Below the pieces are notes generated by a model that saw only the letters and a program-made list of their open reading frames with translations, was not told the DNA's origin and made no database searches. This document shows positions 1 to 8,736 of a stretch of DNA of 64,000 nt, piece after piece. Numbering within the stretch: the first letter of the stretch is position 1; each line of letters begins with the position of its first letter. The DNA is from Pseudomonas hormoni (GTDB lineage: Bacteria > Pseudomonadota > Gammaproteobacteria > Pseudomonadales > Pseudomonadaceae), in the NCBI RefSeq assembly GCF_018502625.1, contig NZ_CP075566.1, forward strand, positions 2,609,001-2,673,000, in the 5' to 3' direction. The position numbers and the translations under genes are program-made.

Positions 1-1
1 C

Positions 2-3000
2 GAAAAGGCACGAGCAGAGCTGCTGCTTAAACGCGAGGCCGAAATCATCAGCCCGGAACAAAGCCGCGCCTTGCACCCGATGATTGACTCGACGCCGGGA
101 ACCTCTGCGACACTGACCCTGGAAACCGTGCGTCTCTGGGAGTACCAGGCCAACTATGTCGAACTCGCCGGTTCATTGATGATCAACCAGGACAGCTCCA
201 ACGCCTTTCTCTATACCCCCACCAAAGGGCTACTGGTGTTGAAGGACTACCAGAACCTGAAGGACATCCTTGAGCACAAATCCACAGTGGCCGGTCACGA
301 CGACGAGCTCTATGACCTCCTGAGTCTGGAGGAGCGCGCCCGCTTCATCGGTTTCCATCAGCCTCAAGTCTCCGGAGCCGTGGTTTCGGGTTCGGTGTTC
401 GAGACACTCTTCGAAGCGATCATCGGCAAACAGCTGCAAAACCTGGACTACGCCTTCCAGGTGTTCCGTTACAGCGACGGCTCGGTGGACATCCAGGCCT
501 TTTTCGACAAGGCGCTGGACATACGCGCCATGATCGGCGAACACCTGCTGACGCTGGAGGCTCAAGGTCGCTGGAGCACCCGCCCCGCCTTGTCGGGCAA
601 ACAATCGTCCATGGTGCTGGCCGATACGGCTGCGGGTTTTGTGAATACCTTTCGCGATGTCGAATCGCCAATCCGCACGGAGTTTGCGGCGCAACCCATC
701 AAGGCTCAGGCGTTACAACAGGTGTATCTGAAAAACATGAAACCCCGCCTGGCCCATGCCTTTTCCGTTGGCGTGCGGGGTGAAGCCACCCTCCGGGAGC
801 TCGGTGGCACACTGCGAAACACTGATTGGTTGATCGTCGATACGGTCTTCAATCCGGACCGGGCGGATCGTAAAAGTCGCCTTGCCGTCAGGGGATTCCG
901 CCCGGACGCCTTTTCACTGGTCCTTGCGTGCTCCGGCCGGCAGGACGCTCTGCCCCTGGCCAATTGCATCCTGTTGACCGAGCGTGGCGGGCTTGATGCC
1001 CAGCATTCCGGGCGCGCCATTCTATGGACGCCAGCGGTCGGCCTGGAGGTCTTTAATTCGGTCGCCAGCGTACGGAGCCACCTGAACCAGCGCCTGCTCG
1101 CCCCCCAAAAACGCCTGGAGCTACTGGAGAACCTGACCCCCGCTCAGCGCCTGTTCCACCGTCGCTATTCGCTCAACAGACTGCAACTGATCGAAGGCAA
1201 TGTTTTGCAGCACTTTGCGCAATCCGCCATTGACCACTTTCTGGGCCGTTGCGAGTACGTGCGAACGCTGAAGCTGAGCGACATACAACAAAACAAGGCA
1301 CTCAAACAGCTGACGCAAACAGTCATCGACTGCAACTTGCGCAGAGCCTCTTCGATCGCCTCCGCCATCACCCAGCAGCAGTCCCTGCCGGCGTGGTTAG
1401 GCATCGCTCCGGTCGAAGAACAACAGTTGCACATCGAATTGCTGGAGCAGTACCGCAAAAACGTCATTGACGACAAGGACTACCTGCACGGCATGCAAAC
1501 GCTGGAGGAGTACGCTCGTCAAACACTCAAGACGCTGCTGACAGCCCGTTTCCCTGGCAAATCCCTTGATCCGGACATGATCGAGATCACGCCCCATCTG
1601 GCACTGGCAGGGCCAGCGCAAACCCTGACCGATTTCGCCTTGAACCACATCAACATCGCTCAAGGCACCGGATTCAGCATCGCTTCGAAGACCCTTCAAA
1701 CCATCCCCGAAGGACTGAACCAGACCGCCGTCAAACAGCTGTTGCTCTCACTGGACATCCGACAAGGCTTTGGAAAACGTCTGACAGACACCTTTTCAGG
1801 TCGCGATGCCGTCACCCGAGAACTGCGATTTGTTCAGCAACTACCTTGGCAATTGCTGCAACACGCCCACGCGCTGAAGCTGCAACAACTGCTGTCCGCC
1901 GGTGCTTTCGACCTGATCAGCCAGGTGCTGGACATGCCGGATGCCATCGCCCGGGCCACGGTTTCCGGTGCTCACGCCATCGCAAAGCCCCTGGAACTGA
2001 TCAAGACGGCCGGTGCCTCCGCCGTCAAAACGCTGGGCCTGTACCTGATCGGCCCGGGGGACGGAAAACACGGGCCACTCATTCTGTACACGCCCTATCA
2101 CACAGGTTCGGTGTTCACCGAATTCGCGAATGAGGCGGCTGTCGTCGCGGCGATCAATACGCCGGGAGCACTCCAGGATTTGATTGTTCGTCGCCTGCCG
2201 GAGAGCGAACGGGCATCGTTCAACAACCTGTTCAAGAACAGCGTCGGTCAGCTGAGTGAAGTCACCCTTGGCACCACGCCTATCGGCGGTAATCTGATGA
2301 CGCAGCTGTTCACCGACAACACCCGCCTGCTGTCGCAGATGCTCGGCAGTCAGTCCGAAACCACCGGCCAGGCGGACTGGGAAACTGTCAAACAGCTATT
2401 CAGCTCGGGCATCAGACTGATCACCGGCCTATTGCCTGGCAAACTCGCTTACGTCCAGTTTTTGTGGCAAGCCTACAAAGACTTCAAGGATTCCGCGGAA
2501 AATCTGCAGGATCACCATTGGAAACGCGCGTTGCAGGCTTTTATTGCGGGTGGCGCACAAATGTTGACGCTGGGCAAACTGTCGCTGGAAGAGTCCACTA
2601 TTGCTGCGCAGGCGGCTTCCGACACGGCGCCGGTCGAGACGCCCGTGGTCGACCCGCAATGGTCACAGGTACGACCTACCGGGGCGGGACGAACCGCGTT
2701 GCAGCCCTTCGAGGCGACCACAGTGGCGTTGAAAGACCTGAAAAAGGACCCCGCCAATGGCACCTACCTCGATTCTGTCAGTAAAAAACGCTATGCCCCC
2801 ATCGCCGGGAAGGTCTATCAAGTTGAAAAACCAGGGGTGGTGTGGCAAGTCCGCAATGACAAAGAGAGCGGGCCGTCGCTGCTGAAAACATCGACCCCGC
2901 AACTGGTCGTCGACCCTGACTTGTATACCGTGCATTACGGCAAAGCCCTGTCGACACTACACAATCACTATACGAGCAACTACCACGCGCGCCAGATCCT

Positions 3001-3895
3001 GAATATCGAGGCGCGGGGCATGGAAGCGATTCGTACCCATTATCCGGAAAAAGCCCGGATGATCGTGCAGGCTATCGACATTAGTCGTTTTTACGCCTTC
3101 AACAGTTTGCACAACCTCGCGCAGCTCAGAAAACTGCTCCCCGGCACACGACTTGATACCTTTCTGAAGCGTTTTTTCGATGTCGACAGCGTCGACACCG
3201 CCCTTCTCGACAAAATCAAACAGGCCATCGTTCCTATCTGTAATGCGCTGGTGGATCCCGCCGAAAACCTGATGAACACTGACCGCTTCGTCGTCGGTTC
3301 GAACAGATACGATGCCTCCAAGACAATGGCGTTCGTGGTGGACAAAGATTCAGAAAAAAAAGTGCATTTCACAGAACATTTTTTCGATCAAGAACTCGAC
3401 TGGTACAAATCCTGTCTGAGCGAACCCTTCAATGTCGATGGCCATGGACAGGCAGCCTGTCTGATTCATGAGTTCGCTCACCTTTATTCAAAAGCCCTGG
3501 ACATCGCGTACGTTGAAGCGAGACGGCCGTTCAGCGATCTCGTCAGCCCTATCACTGCTTACGGTGCAGCCATGAAACAGTCACAAATCGACTTTCAGCG
3601 TATGGCACTGTCTCTGGAATCCCCCAGAGAGGAACTATTCGCTCACTGGAACAGTACGTTGAGCTCATGGGTCAGTCTGGACTCGATTACAGGGCTGGAT
3701 CATGTGGGCAGGGAAATCCTGAAGCTGACGAAAGCCCGGACGATGAATGACGCACGGAACGCGTTCTTGAGTCGCGTCGATTCGACTTCTCGTATCGATG
3801 TCATTTTGCACAACGCCGACTCGGTCGCGCTCCTGATCTGCGAAATGGGACGACAATTGGATCCTGTCGTCGTAGCGTCCACCTCAAACAACTGA
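2..3895 (+). CDS. DUF6543-type giant protein with HExxH metalloprotease motif (5' end outside window)
   Basis: The frame is open to the first bases of the window, so the gene starts upstream; 1,298 residues are visible. The early helical part resembles the DUF6543 (dermonecrotic-toxin-like) proteins of Pseudomonas, which are very large, mostly uncharacterised and suspected to be toxins. Near the C-terminus, at 3467-3481, lies HEFAH, an HExxH zinc-protease motif, and about 110 residues later an NADS motif resembling the late Asn-Ala-Asp of M35/aspzincin peptidases. A TTG at 71 is the first candidate start inside the window but is probably not the real one. No signal peptide can be judged because the N-terminus is missing. 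Membership of the DUF6543 group is recalled from family resemblance; protease activity is inference. Confidence 0.7.
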   Translation, partial: EKARAELLLKREAEIISPEQSRALHPMIDSTPGTSATLTLETVRLWEYQANYVELAGSLMINQDSSNAFLYTPTKGLLVLKDYQNLKDILEHKSTVAGHDDELYDLLSLEERARFIGFHQPQVSGAVVSGSVFETLFEAIIGKQLQNLDYAFQVFRYSDGSVDIQAFFDKALDIRAMIGEHLLTLEAQGRWSTRPALSGKQSSMVLADTAAGFVNTFRDVESPIRTEFAAQPIKAQALQQVYLKNMKPRLAHAFSVGVRGEATLRELGGTLRNTDWLIVDTVFNPDRADRKSRLAVRGFRPDAFSLVLACSGRQDALPLANCILLTERGGLDAQHSGRAILWTPAVGLEVFNSVASVRSHLNQRLLAPQKRLELLENLTPAQRLFHRRYSLNRLQLIEGNVLQHFAQSAIDHFLGRCEYVRTLKLSDIQQNKALKQLTQTVIDCNLRRASSIASAITQQQSLPAWLGIAPVEEQQLHIELLEQYRKNVIDDKDYLHGMQTLEEYARQTLKTLLTARFPGKSLDPDMIEITPHLALAGPAQTLTDFALNHINIAQGTGFSIASKTLQTIPEGLNQTAVKQLLLSLDIRQGFGKRLTDTFSGRDAVTRELRFVQQLPWQLLQHAHALKLQQLLSAGAFDLISQVLDMPDAIARATVSGAHAIAKPLELIKTAGASAVKTLGLYLIGPGDGKHGPLILYTPYHTGSVFTEFANEAAVVAAINTPGALQDLIVRRLPESERASFNNLFKNSVGQLSEVTLGTTPIGGNLMTQLFTDNTRLLSQMLGSQSETTGQADWETVKQLFSSGIRLITGLLPGKLAYVQFLWQAYKDFKDSAENLQDHHWKRALQAFIAGGAQMLTLGKLSLEESTIAAQAASDTAPVETPVVDPQWSQVRPTGAGRTALQPFEATTVALKDLKKDPANGTYLDSVSKKRYAPIAGKVYQVEKPGVVWQVRNDKESGPSLLKTSTPQLVVDPDLYTVHYGKALSTLHNHYTSNYHARQILNIEARGMEAIRTHYPEKARMIVQAIDISRFYAFNSLHNLAQLRKLLPGTRLDTFLKRFFDVDSVDTALLDKIKQAIVPICNALVDPAENLMNTDRFVVGSNRYDASKTMAFVVDKDSEKKVHFTEHFFDQELDWYKSCLSEPFNVDGHGQAACLIHEFAHLYSKALDIAYVEARRPFSDLVSPITAYGAAMKQSQIDFQRMALSLESPREELFAHWNSTLSSWVSLDSITGLDHVGREILKLTKARTMNDARNAFLSRVDSTSRIDVILHNADSVALLICEMGRQLDPVVVASTSNN

Positions 3896-3911
3896 ACGGT
3901 AACAAAAAAAA

Positions 3912-3944
3912 GCGCAGATCCTGGACCTGCGCCTCACTGTTTTT
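3912..3944 (+). terminator. Weak intrinsic terminator after the giant protein gene
   Basis: GCGCAG at 3912-3917 pairs with CTGCGC at 3927-3932. An A-tract precedes the stem and a short T-tract follows at 3940-3944. The stem is only 6 bp, so termination may be partial. Confidence 0.45.
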
Positions 3945-4093
3945 CACCTTGTTTATGGATACTGTCTGGCGGGGCCGGGGTTTTTCTCAGCCTTTTGGTA
4001 AAAAATAAACGCGTGTTTGATGGGTAAATGCCATGACGGCTGTTCTCGCAGACTTCCTCTCAAGGGTAGAATGCAGGAAATCAGGATGAGTCA

Positions 4094-5095
4094 ATGACCG
4101 ACAGCCCGTTCTCACAAGCCGACTATGACGCCATCACCGATGCCGCTGCGCATTGGTGCATGCGTCTGCACGCCAGCGACTGCACCGCGCAAGAGCGGCA
4201 AGCCTTCGAGCAGTGGCGGGACGCGCACCCGCTGCATGCGTTCGAGTACGAGGCGATGCTGGAGATCTGGGAAGTCGCGGAAGATCTGCCGCGCCTTGAG
4301 ACCGTCGTACCCATCACACGCGCCAAGCCAGCAACGCCTTGGCGCACCTTCGGCATTGCCGCCGCCGTGTGCGCCCTGGCGTTGCCACTGGCGGCGTACA
4401 GCGGCTGGAACCTGGGCTTGCTGCCCAATTCGTACCAGCATTTCGAAGCCAGCAATACGACCCGTCAGGTCACCCTGAGTGATGGTAGCCAGGTCGAACT
4501 GAACCTGGGCACCGAGCTGACCTTCAGCAATTACAAGGACCAGCGCCGGGTTACGCTGGATAAGGGCGAAGCGTTTTTCAGTGTCAGCCACGACACCACC
4601 CACCCGTTTATCGTCAAAGCGGCGGACGGCAGGATTCGGGTCACCGGGACCAAATTCAACGTCTGGATGTATGAGGATCAGGTGCGCGTGAACCTGATTG
4701 AAGGTTCGGTGCTGGTCAGCAGCAACGATGACCTGCCGGGTGACGGTCTGCGTCTGGGGCCGTCGATGCAGGCGCGCTATAAACACGGCGACTTCACGCC
4801 GCAAATCAGCCAGACCTACGCCAATGACACGTCACTGGCCTGGCGCCACGGCAAACTGGTGCTCGATGACCTGGCGTTGTCCGAAGCCCTGCCCTTGATC
4901 AATCGCTATCTGGAAAATCCCGTGATGGTGGCCGACAACAGCACCGGCGCGATTCGCCTGGGCGGCATCTACAACATCAAGGAACTCCACAACCTGGTGG
5001 CGACGCTGCCCAGGGTGCTGCCGGTCTACCTGACTCGCAACAAGGACGGTAATCCGGTCCTCAACTCGATTCCGCAACAAACCCCGAAAAGCTGA
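4094..5095 (+). CDS. FecR-family anti-sigma factor (orphan)
   Basis: This 333-residue protein has the FecR layout: a cytoplasmic N-terminal DUF4880-like helical region with a WRDAHP motif (residues 1-70), one membrane segment near 84-103, and a periplasmic FecR domain with the TRQVTLSDGSQVELN-type strand and a GTKFNVW motif. FecR proteins normally hold an ECF sigma factor inactive and release it when a TonB receptor signals ferric-siderophore uptake. Here neither a fecI-type sigma gene nor a receptor gene flanks it: upstream is the giant DUF6543 gene, downstream convergent pvdQ. Its partner is therefore probably elsewhere. The nearby pvdQ is suggestive, but a link to pyoverdine signalling is inference. 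Confidence 0.85.
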   Translation: MTDSPFSQADYDAITDAAAHWCMRLHASDCTAQERQAFEQWRDAHPLHAFEYEAMLEIWEVAEDLPRLETVVPITRAKPATPWRTFGIAAAVCALALPLAAYSGWNLGLLPNSYQHFEASNTTRQVTLSDGSQVELNLGTELTFSNYKDQRRVTLDKGEAFFSVSHDTTHPFIVKAADGRIRVTGTKFNVWMYEDQVRVNLIEGSVLVSSNDDLPGDGLRLGPSMQARYKHGDFTPQISQTYANDTSLAWRHGKLVLDDLALSEALPLINRYLENPVMVADNSTGAIRLGGIYNIKELHNLVATLPRVLPVYLTRNKDGNPVLNSIPQQTPKS

Positions 5096-5098
5096 AAA

Positions 5099-5133
5099 GG
5101 CCGCCACCCTTGCGGGGTGCGGCCTTCTTTTTC
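5099..5133 (+). terminator. Strong intrinsic terminator between fecR-like gene and pvdQ
   Basis: GGCCGCCACCC at 5099-5109 pairs with GGGTGCGGCC at 5115-5124 around a short loop, followed by a T-rich run to 5133. It ends the FecR transcript. It also lies just past the pvdQ stop codon, so it may serve both genes. Confidence 0.8.
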
Positions 5134-5151
5134 ATTCAATCAAGCTTCGTT

Positions 5152-7497
5152 TTACTTTTTGGCCACCTTCCCGGCTTTTTCATCCTGTTCACGGATCGTC
5201 TGCGCCTGATACTGCGGGTCCGAAGTGATCTGCTGTTCGGTGAACGGCAACACACTTAACTGCTTCTTCGAAAACGCCACGGTCTGGTCATTGGCATATT
5301 TCGACGCTGGGTCGCTGGACAGCGAAAACGCCAGCAGCCCTTTGGCCTGCGGCCCCTTCTCATCGAAAGTCACCACCTGCAAATAGCTGGTGCCGCTGAC
5401 CACTTCGCGTTTGCCATCGGTCCTTGGCACACTCTGGATGGCGTTGTAGACGCCCAGCGTGCCTGGTCCGCCGTGAATCGGCGTCTGCTGACCGCCGCTG
5501 CTCACCACCTGGATATCGCCCCAGCGGCTGTCGGTCTTGAGCCCCGATTTGTTGACCCGTTCCACTGACGCCAGCATCGCTTCGCGCAAGGCCTTCGCAA
5601 CCTCCGGTCGATCAACCGCCAGGCCGCGCGGGGTGTGTTGCGGATCTTTCGGATCGAACGCAACCCGCCAGACATCAGGCGTTTCCTGCAGCGATTCCAT
5701 GACGTTCTGGAAATGGACAAACCCAAGTCCGCTGTCCAGATTCGCACTGCGATCCCAGACCTTCAGGCTGGCACACAGCGGTGTGAGCGCCGGCGCATCG
5801 GCGCCCAGGTCTGCTGCGCAGAATTGCAGCAGGTCCGGCATGACTTGCGCCGCCTGATACACCTGATCGTCCATCACCATCCGTTGCAGATCCGCCGCGC
5901 CGATCGGGCCGGCCTTGTTCAATGTGCCGAGGCGATCCAGGGCAAAGCGTGAACGCAGGCCCAATGGCTGACCGTCCTGGCTGATCAGCGGCGAAAAACC
6001 GGTAAGCGGCTGCGCCGGGTTGGCCATCCACGCCGAATCGTTGGAGTGCTGCACGAAGTCTTTGCGCAACAGTTGTGGCAACTTGTCCGACGCATAGATG
6101 CCTTTTTGCGCCGCCGCCGGGTCGATGTCCCAGGCACAGGCGCTGTTGGAACCGTCGAGCACGATCAGTTCCAGCCCGGCCCGCGGATCGCTGCATTGGG
6201 CCAGTTTGTCGGCGTTGACGTTTGGCACCACCGACAGGTTCATGTACAGCGTCTGGCCCTGATCGTCCGCCGCCAGGGTGTTGACCCACGGGATGCCCTG
6301 GATCTTGTGGACCGACGCCTGCAATTCCTCGAGGCTGACCGCGCGGTTCATCGCGTACCACTGCTGCAGCACCCGGTCGTTATCGAGGTTGGCGTCGCGC
6401 AGGCTGTAGGCGAACTGGTTATCCCAATCGAGTTTTCCAGGCCATTGCACAATCGGGCCGAACTGCGAGCTGTAGACCACGTGCGAAACCGCGCGGGTCT
6501 GCCCGTCAGGCTGTTTCACGTTCACGGTCACGGTTTGCTGCTTCATCGGCAACGACTTGCCGTCGAGCAGATAGCGGGTCGGATCCTTCGGATCGAGTTG
6601 CAGGCGATACAGGGTGAAATGCTTGGACGAGTCCACGGTGTGGGTCCAGGCCAGGTGTTGGTTGAAGCCAATGTTGATCATCGGCAGGCCGGGCAACGCG
6701 GCGCCCATCACGTCCAGTTTGCCGGGAATGGTCAGGTGCATCTGATAGAAGCGCATCCCGCCGACCCAAGGGAAATGCGGGTTGGCCAGCAACATGCCTC
6801 GGCCATTGAACGAGCGTTCGCTGCCTACGGCGATGGCGTTGCTGCCGCGATCGAGGGCGAAGCGCTGCCTGCGCACATCGGCAACCTGGAACGACGCGGA
6901 CGCATTTGCGTTTCGAGCGACGGCTTTGGGTGGCGTGGCGCCGGCCAGTGCTTCGGCAAACTGCCCGACGCCCCCTTCGACCAGCAGGCGACGGGTCAAC
7001 TTGACCAGGTCCTGTGCGGTAATGTCCCGCACCCACTCACCCTGGCATTGTTGCGGCAAACCTTGCGCGCGACGTTCCGCCAGCGAACGGTTGTAACCCG
7101 CCACATACCCTTCCATCAGGTCGCGGACTTCCGGCGTTTGTGCCTGCCAGAACGCGGAGACGGCCTGCGGCGTATTCAGCCAGTTGAAAAAGACGTCGCT
7201 GACCTGGTTTTCGCGCTCTTCGACCGTGAACTGCTCCGGGCCAAAATACCGTGAACGTTCGCCGTTCACCGTGGTGATCTCATTGGCCAGCAGGCACAGA
7301 TTATCCTGAGCGTAGGCGTAGCCGATGCCATAACCGAGACCACGCTCGTTTTCAGCGCGAATGTGCGGCACGCCGAAGCTGGTCCGACGGATATCGGCCG
7401 TCGCCTGGTCCGGCTGGTTGCGTGCGTTTGCCGCAAGACTCAAACCCACTAACACACCGGCAAGGCTCAATCGGGTTAATTGCCTGGTAATAATCAC
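5152..7497 (-). CDS. pvdQ: Acyl-homoserine lactone / pyoverdine acylase PvdQ
   Basis: This is a periplasmic Ntn-hydrolase of the penicillin acylase family. PvdQ removes the fatty acid from the pyoverdine precursor and can also hydrolyse long-chain acyl-homoserine lactones. The sequence closely follows P. aeruginosa PvdQ as recalled, including GSNAIAVGSERS, NPHFPW and QHSNDSAW (PvdQ: QNSNDSAW). Processing is expected between Gly218 and Ser219, which exposes Ser219 as nucleophile. I chose the GTG at 7497 (781 residues): an AGGAG lies 6 bases upstream and a signal peptide ending ANA follows. The longer reading from 7578 adds 27 residues that translate REP DNA. The gene stands alone, divergent from a Fur-like gene. 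Confidence 0.92.
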   Translation of the reverse strand: MIITRQLTRLSLAGVLVGLSLAANARNQPDQATADIRRTSFGVPHIRAENERGLGYGIGYAYAQDNLCLLANEITTVNGERSRYFGPEQFTVEERENQVSDVFFNWLNTPQAVSAFWQAQTPEVRDLMEGYVAGYNRSLAERRAQGLPQQCQGEWVRDITAQDLVKLTRRLLVEGGVGQFAEALAGATPPKAVARNANASASFQVADVRRQRFALDRGSNAIAVGSERSFNGRGMLLANPHFPWVGGMRFYQMHLTIPGKLDVMGAALPGLPMINIGFNQHLAWTHTVDSSKHFTLYRLQLDPKDPTRYLLDGKSLPMKQQTVTVNVKQPDGQTRAVSHVVYSSQFGPIVQWPGKLDWDNQFAYSLRDANLDNDRVLQQWYAMNRAVSLEELQASVHKIQGIPWVNTLAADDQGQTLYMNLSVVPNVNADKLAQCSDPRAGLELIVLDGSNSACAWDIDPAAAQKGIYASDKLPQLLRKDFVQHSNDSAWMANPAQPLTGFSPLISQDGQPLGLRSRFALDRLGTLNKAGPIGAADLQRMVMDDQVYQAAQVMPDLLQFCAADLGADAPALTPLCASLKVWDRSANLDSGLGFVHFQNVMESLQETPDVWRVAFDPKDPQHTPRGLAVDRPEVAKALREAMLASVERVNKSGLKTDSRWGDIQVVSSGGQQTPIHGGPGTLGVYNAIQSVPRTDGKREVVSGTSYLQVVTFDEKGPQAKGLLAFSLSSDPASKYANDQTVAFSKKQLSVLPFTEQQITSDPQYQAQTIREQDEKAGKVAKK

Positions 7498-7531
7498 GCT
7501 CGCTCCTGATCGAATAAACACGCAAATCGCC

Positions 7532-7627
7532 CTTGTAGGAGCAAGGCTTGCCCGCGAAGGGGGTGTGTCAGTCAACACTTATGTTGGCCGGTACTCCCTC
7601 TTCGCGGGCAAGCCTTGCTCCTACAAG
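7532..7627. repeat. Inverted REP pair (GTAGGAGC...GCTTGCCCGCGAAG family)
   Basis: Two copies of a REP-type element lie head to head: CTTGTAGGAGCAAGGCTTGC begins the left copy and its complement closes the right copy, with about 38 bases between. The pair fills much of the 316-base gap between pvdQ and the Fur-like gene and would fold into a long hairpin. It sits between the pvdQ start codon and the candidate pvdQ promoter. Confidence 0.85.
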
Positions 7628-7630
7628 AGA

Positions 7631-7653
7631 ACGAAATTCAGGAGAAAAATTTA
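7631..7653 (-). promoter_or_regulatory. Possible PvdS-type (iron-starvation sigma) promoter of pvdQ
   Basis: On the minus strand, CTAAAT is followed after 15 bases by CGT (TAAAT at 7653-7649, CGT at 7633-7631). The recalled PvdS box is TAAAT-N16/17-CGT, so the spacing is one base short. Its position about 135 bases upstream of pvdQ fits the known PvdS control of pvdQ in P. aeruginosa, but the match is imperfect. Confidence 0.3.
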
Positions 7654-7813
7654 GGGCGCCAAGGGGCGTTTCTGCGGGGGTTTACAAGCTTCTGACGTGA
7701 TGGCGACAAAATTTCTACATCTGAGCCTTCATGATTTGAGTCGCTCGTACGTCTTATTGAGTAAGAGCACCCAACACATTTTTCCGGTTCAGGCTCTGAA
7801 AAGGAGTTTTTGC

Positions 7814-8185
7814 ATGTACAACTCGCAACTGCCAACGGACGGTAGCACTGCACCAATGGGCACTTCCATGGGCTCGGGCCTGTTCACTCAACGGACCGAA
7901 CGCAACGGCAACGAAAGGATCAGGGTTCTGCTCAAGAGCTTTGGCCTGCGCACCAGTCTGATCCGCCTGAAAGTCATCGATGCCTTGCTGACCGCCGCCG
8001 ACAGCGACCGCAGTCTCGGAGTACGTGGTGTGCACAGCCACTTGCTGGACCTGGATATTCCCCTGTCCTTTCTCAGTGTGCGCGAAGTGTTGAAGCGCTT
8101 GTGCAGCGAAGGCGTGATTACGCTGAACGCGGACAAGAGCTACAGCCTGCATCCGCAGGCTGCCGCCATTCTGCACGGCGAGTAA
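7814..8185 (+). CDS. Fur-like winged-helix protein lacking the metal-binding half
   Basis: The 123-residue product carries one recognisable region, about residues 35-115 (LLKSFGLRTSLIRLKVIDAL through ITLNADKSYSLHP), which lines up with the winged-helix DNA-binding domain of Fur. The C-terminal dimerisation and metal-binding domain of Fur, with its His/Cys ligands, is absent: the protein ends where that domain would begin. The ATG at 7814 has AAGGAG at good spacing; the longer open frame from 7697 lacks such a site. The gene is divergent from pvdQ and followed by an opposing small membrane protein. DNA binding is likely by family, the regulon is unknown, and a role in iron control is only inference from the neighbour. 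Confidence 0.7.
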   Translation: MYNSQLPTDGSTAPMGTSMGSGLFTQRTERNGNERIRVLLKSFGLRTSLIRLKVIDALLTAADSDRSLGVRGVHSHLLDLDIPLSFLSVREVLKRLCSEGVITLNADKSYSLHPQAAAILHGE

Positions 8186-8204
8186 TCCTGTCGGCGGGCG
8201 TCGT

Positions 8205-8393
8205 TCAGGGTTTGACCTTGCGGCGCATCACGCCATTGATCACCACCACGATCACCGCCACGCCAATGGCGATGTACTGAAACAGCTTTTCGCTGATGAC
8301 CCCGGCATTCTGCAAATACGAAAGGCCAAACATGATCCCCAGCACCACCAGGGAGATCAGAATCGAGTATTTCAAACGTTGCGACTGGGTCAT
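8205..8393 (-). CDS. Small two-helix membrane protein
   Basis: The product is 62 residues with two hydrophobic segments (about residues 10-27 and 38-55), separated by a short polar stretch and ending in a basic tail RRKVKP. A clear ribosome site (AAGGAAAAGG) lies just upstream of the ATG at 8393. It looks like a genuine small inner-membrane protein of Pseudomonas. No function is known to me. Confidence 0.65.
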   Translation of the reverse strand: MTQSQRLKYSILISLVVLGIMFGLSYLQNAGVISEKLFQYIAIGVAVIVVVINGVMRRKVKP

Positions 8394-8536
8394 TGCCCTT
8401 TTCCTTAAACAAAAAGCTTAAACATAAGCCTGAACGTTAACCTGAAAAATGTATCCGGTTTGTATCCGGATGCATGCCAAGCCCCTACCGTTTTTCGGGG
8501 ATGCGGCGTTGCAAACGGGGTCTCATGTTACAGCCG

Positions 8537-8556
8537 ATGAAGCCTTTTGGCTTCAT
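8537..8556 (+). other. Hairpin in the leader of the small lipoprotein gene
   Basis: ATGAAGCC at 8537-8544 and GGCTTCAT at 8549-8556 form a perfect 8-bp stem with a TTTT loop, 27 bases before the lipoprotein ATG. It has no T-tract after it, so it is more likely an mRNA leader structure or protein site than a terminator. Confidence 0.4.
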
Positions 8557-8583
8557 AGCGGCGATAACCATGAGGATTTTGAA

Positions 8584-8724
8584 ATGTTCCGTCGAATCAC
8601 ACTGCTGATTCCCCTGCTTGCCCTGCTTTCCCTGAGCGGCTGCATTATTTTCCCCCACGGCGGCTGGCACGGCGGCCACCATTACGACGGCCGTGGCGGA
8701 CCCGGTTACTACCAGCATCGCTGA
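8584..8724 (+). CDS. Small Gly/His-rich lipoprotein
   Basis: The 46-residue product begins with a short basic segment and a hydrophobic stretch ending in the lipobox LSGC (Cys at residue 19), so the mature lipoprotein is only about 28 residues, rich in Gly, His and Tyr (GGWHGGHH, YYQHR). The ATG at 8584 follows GAGG at suitable distance; a longer open frame from 8449 has no support. The many histidines could bind metal, but that is speculation. Similar tiny lipoproteins are common in Pseudomonas. Confidence 0.65.
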   Translation: MFRRITLLIPLLALLSLSGCIIFPHGGWHGGHHYDGRGGPGYYQHR

Positions 8725-8736
8725 GGTTTTTCAGCG
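8719..8736. terminator. Hairpin spanning two convergent stop codons
   Basis: CGCTGA (8719-8724) and TCAGCG (8731-8736) form a perfect 6-bp stem with a GGTTTT loop. The left arm contains the lipoprotein TGA and the right arm the complement of the LysR TGA. It may weakly terminate both transcripts. Confidence 0.35.

Noticed and set aside
7498..7578. N-terminal extension of PvdQ by 27 residues
   Set aside because: The extra codons translate a REP element, and GTG 7497 has a good ribosome site followed by a signal peptide.
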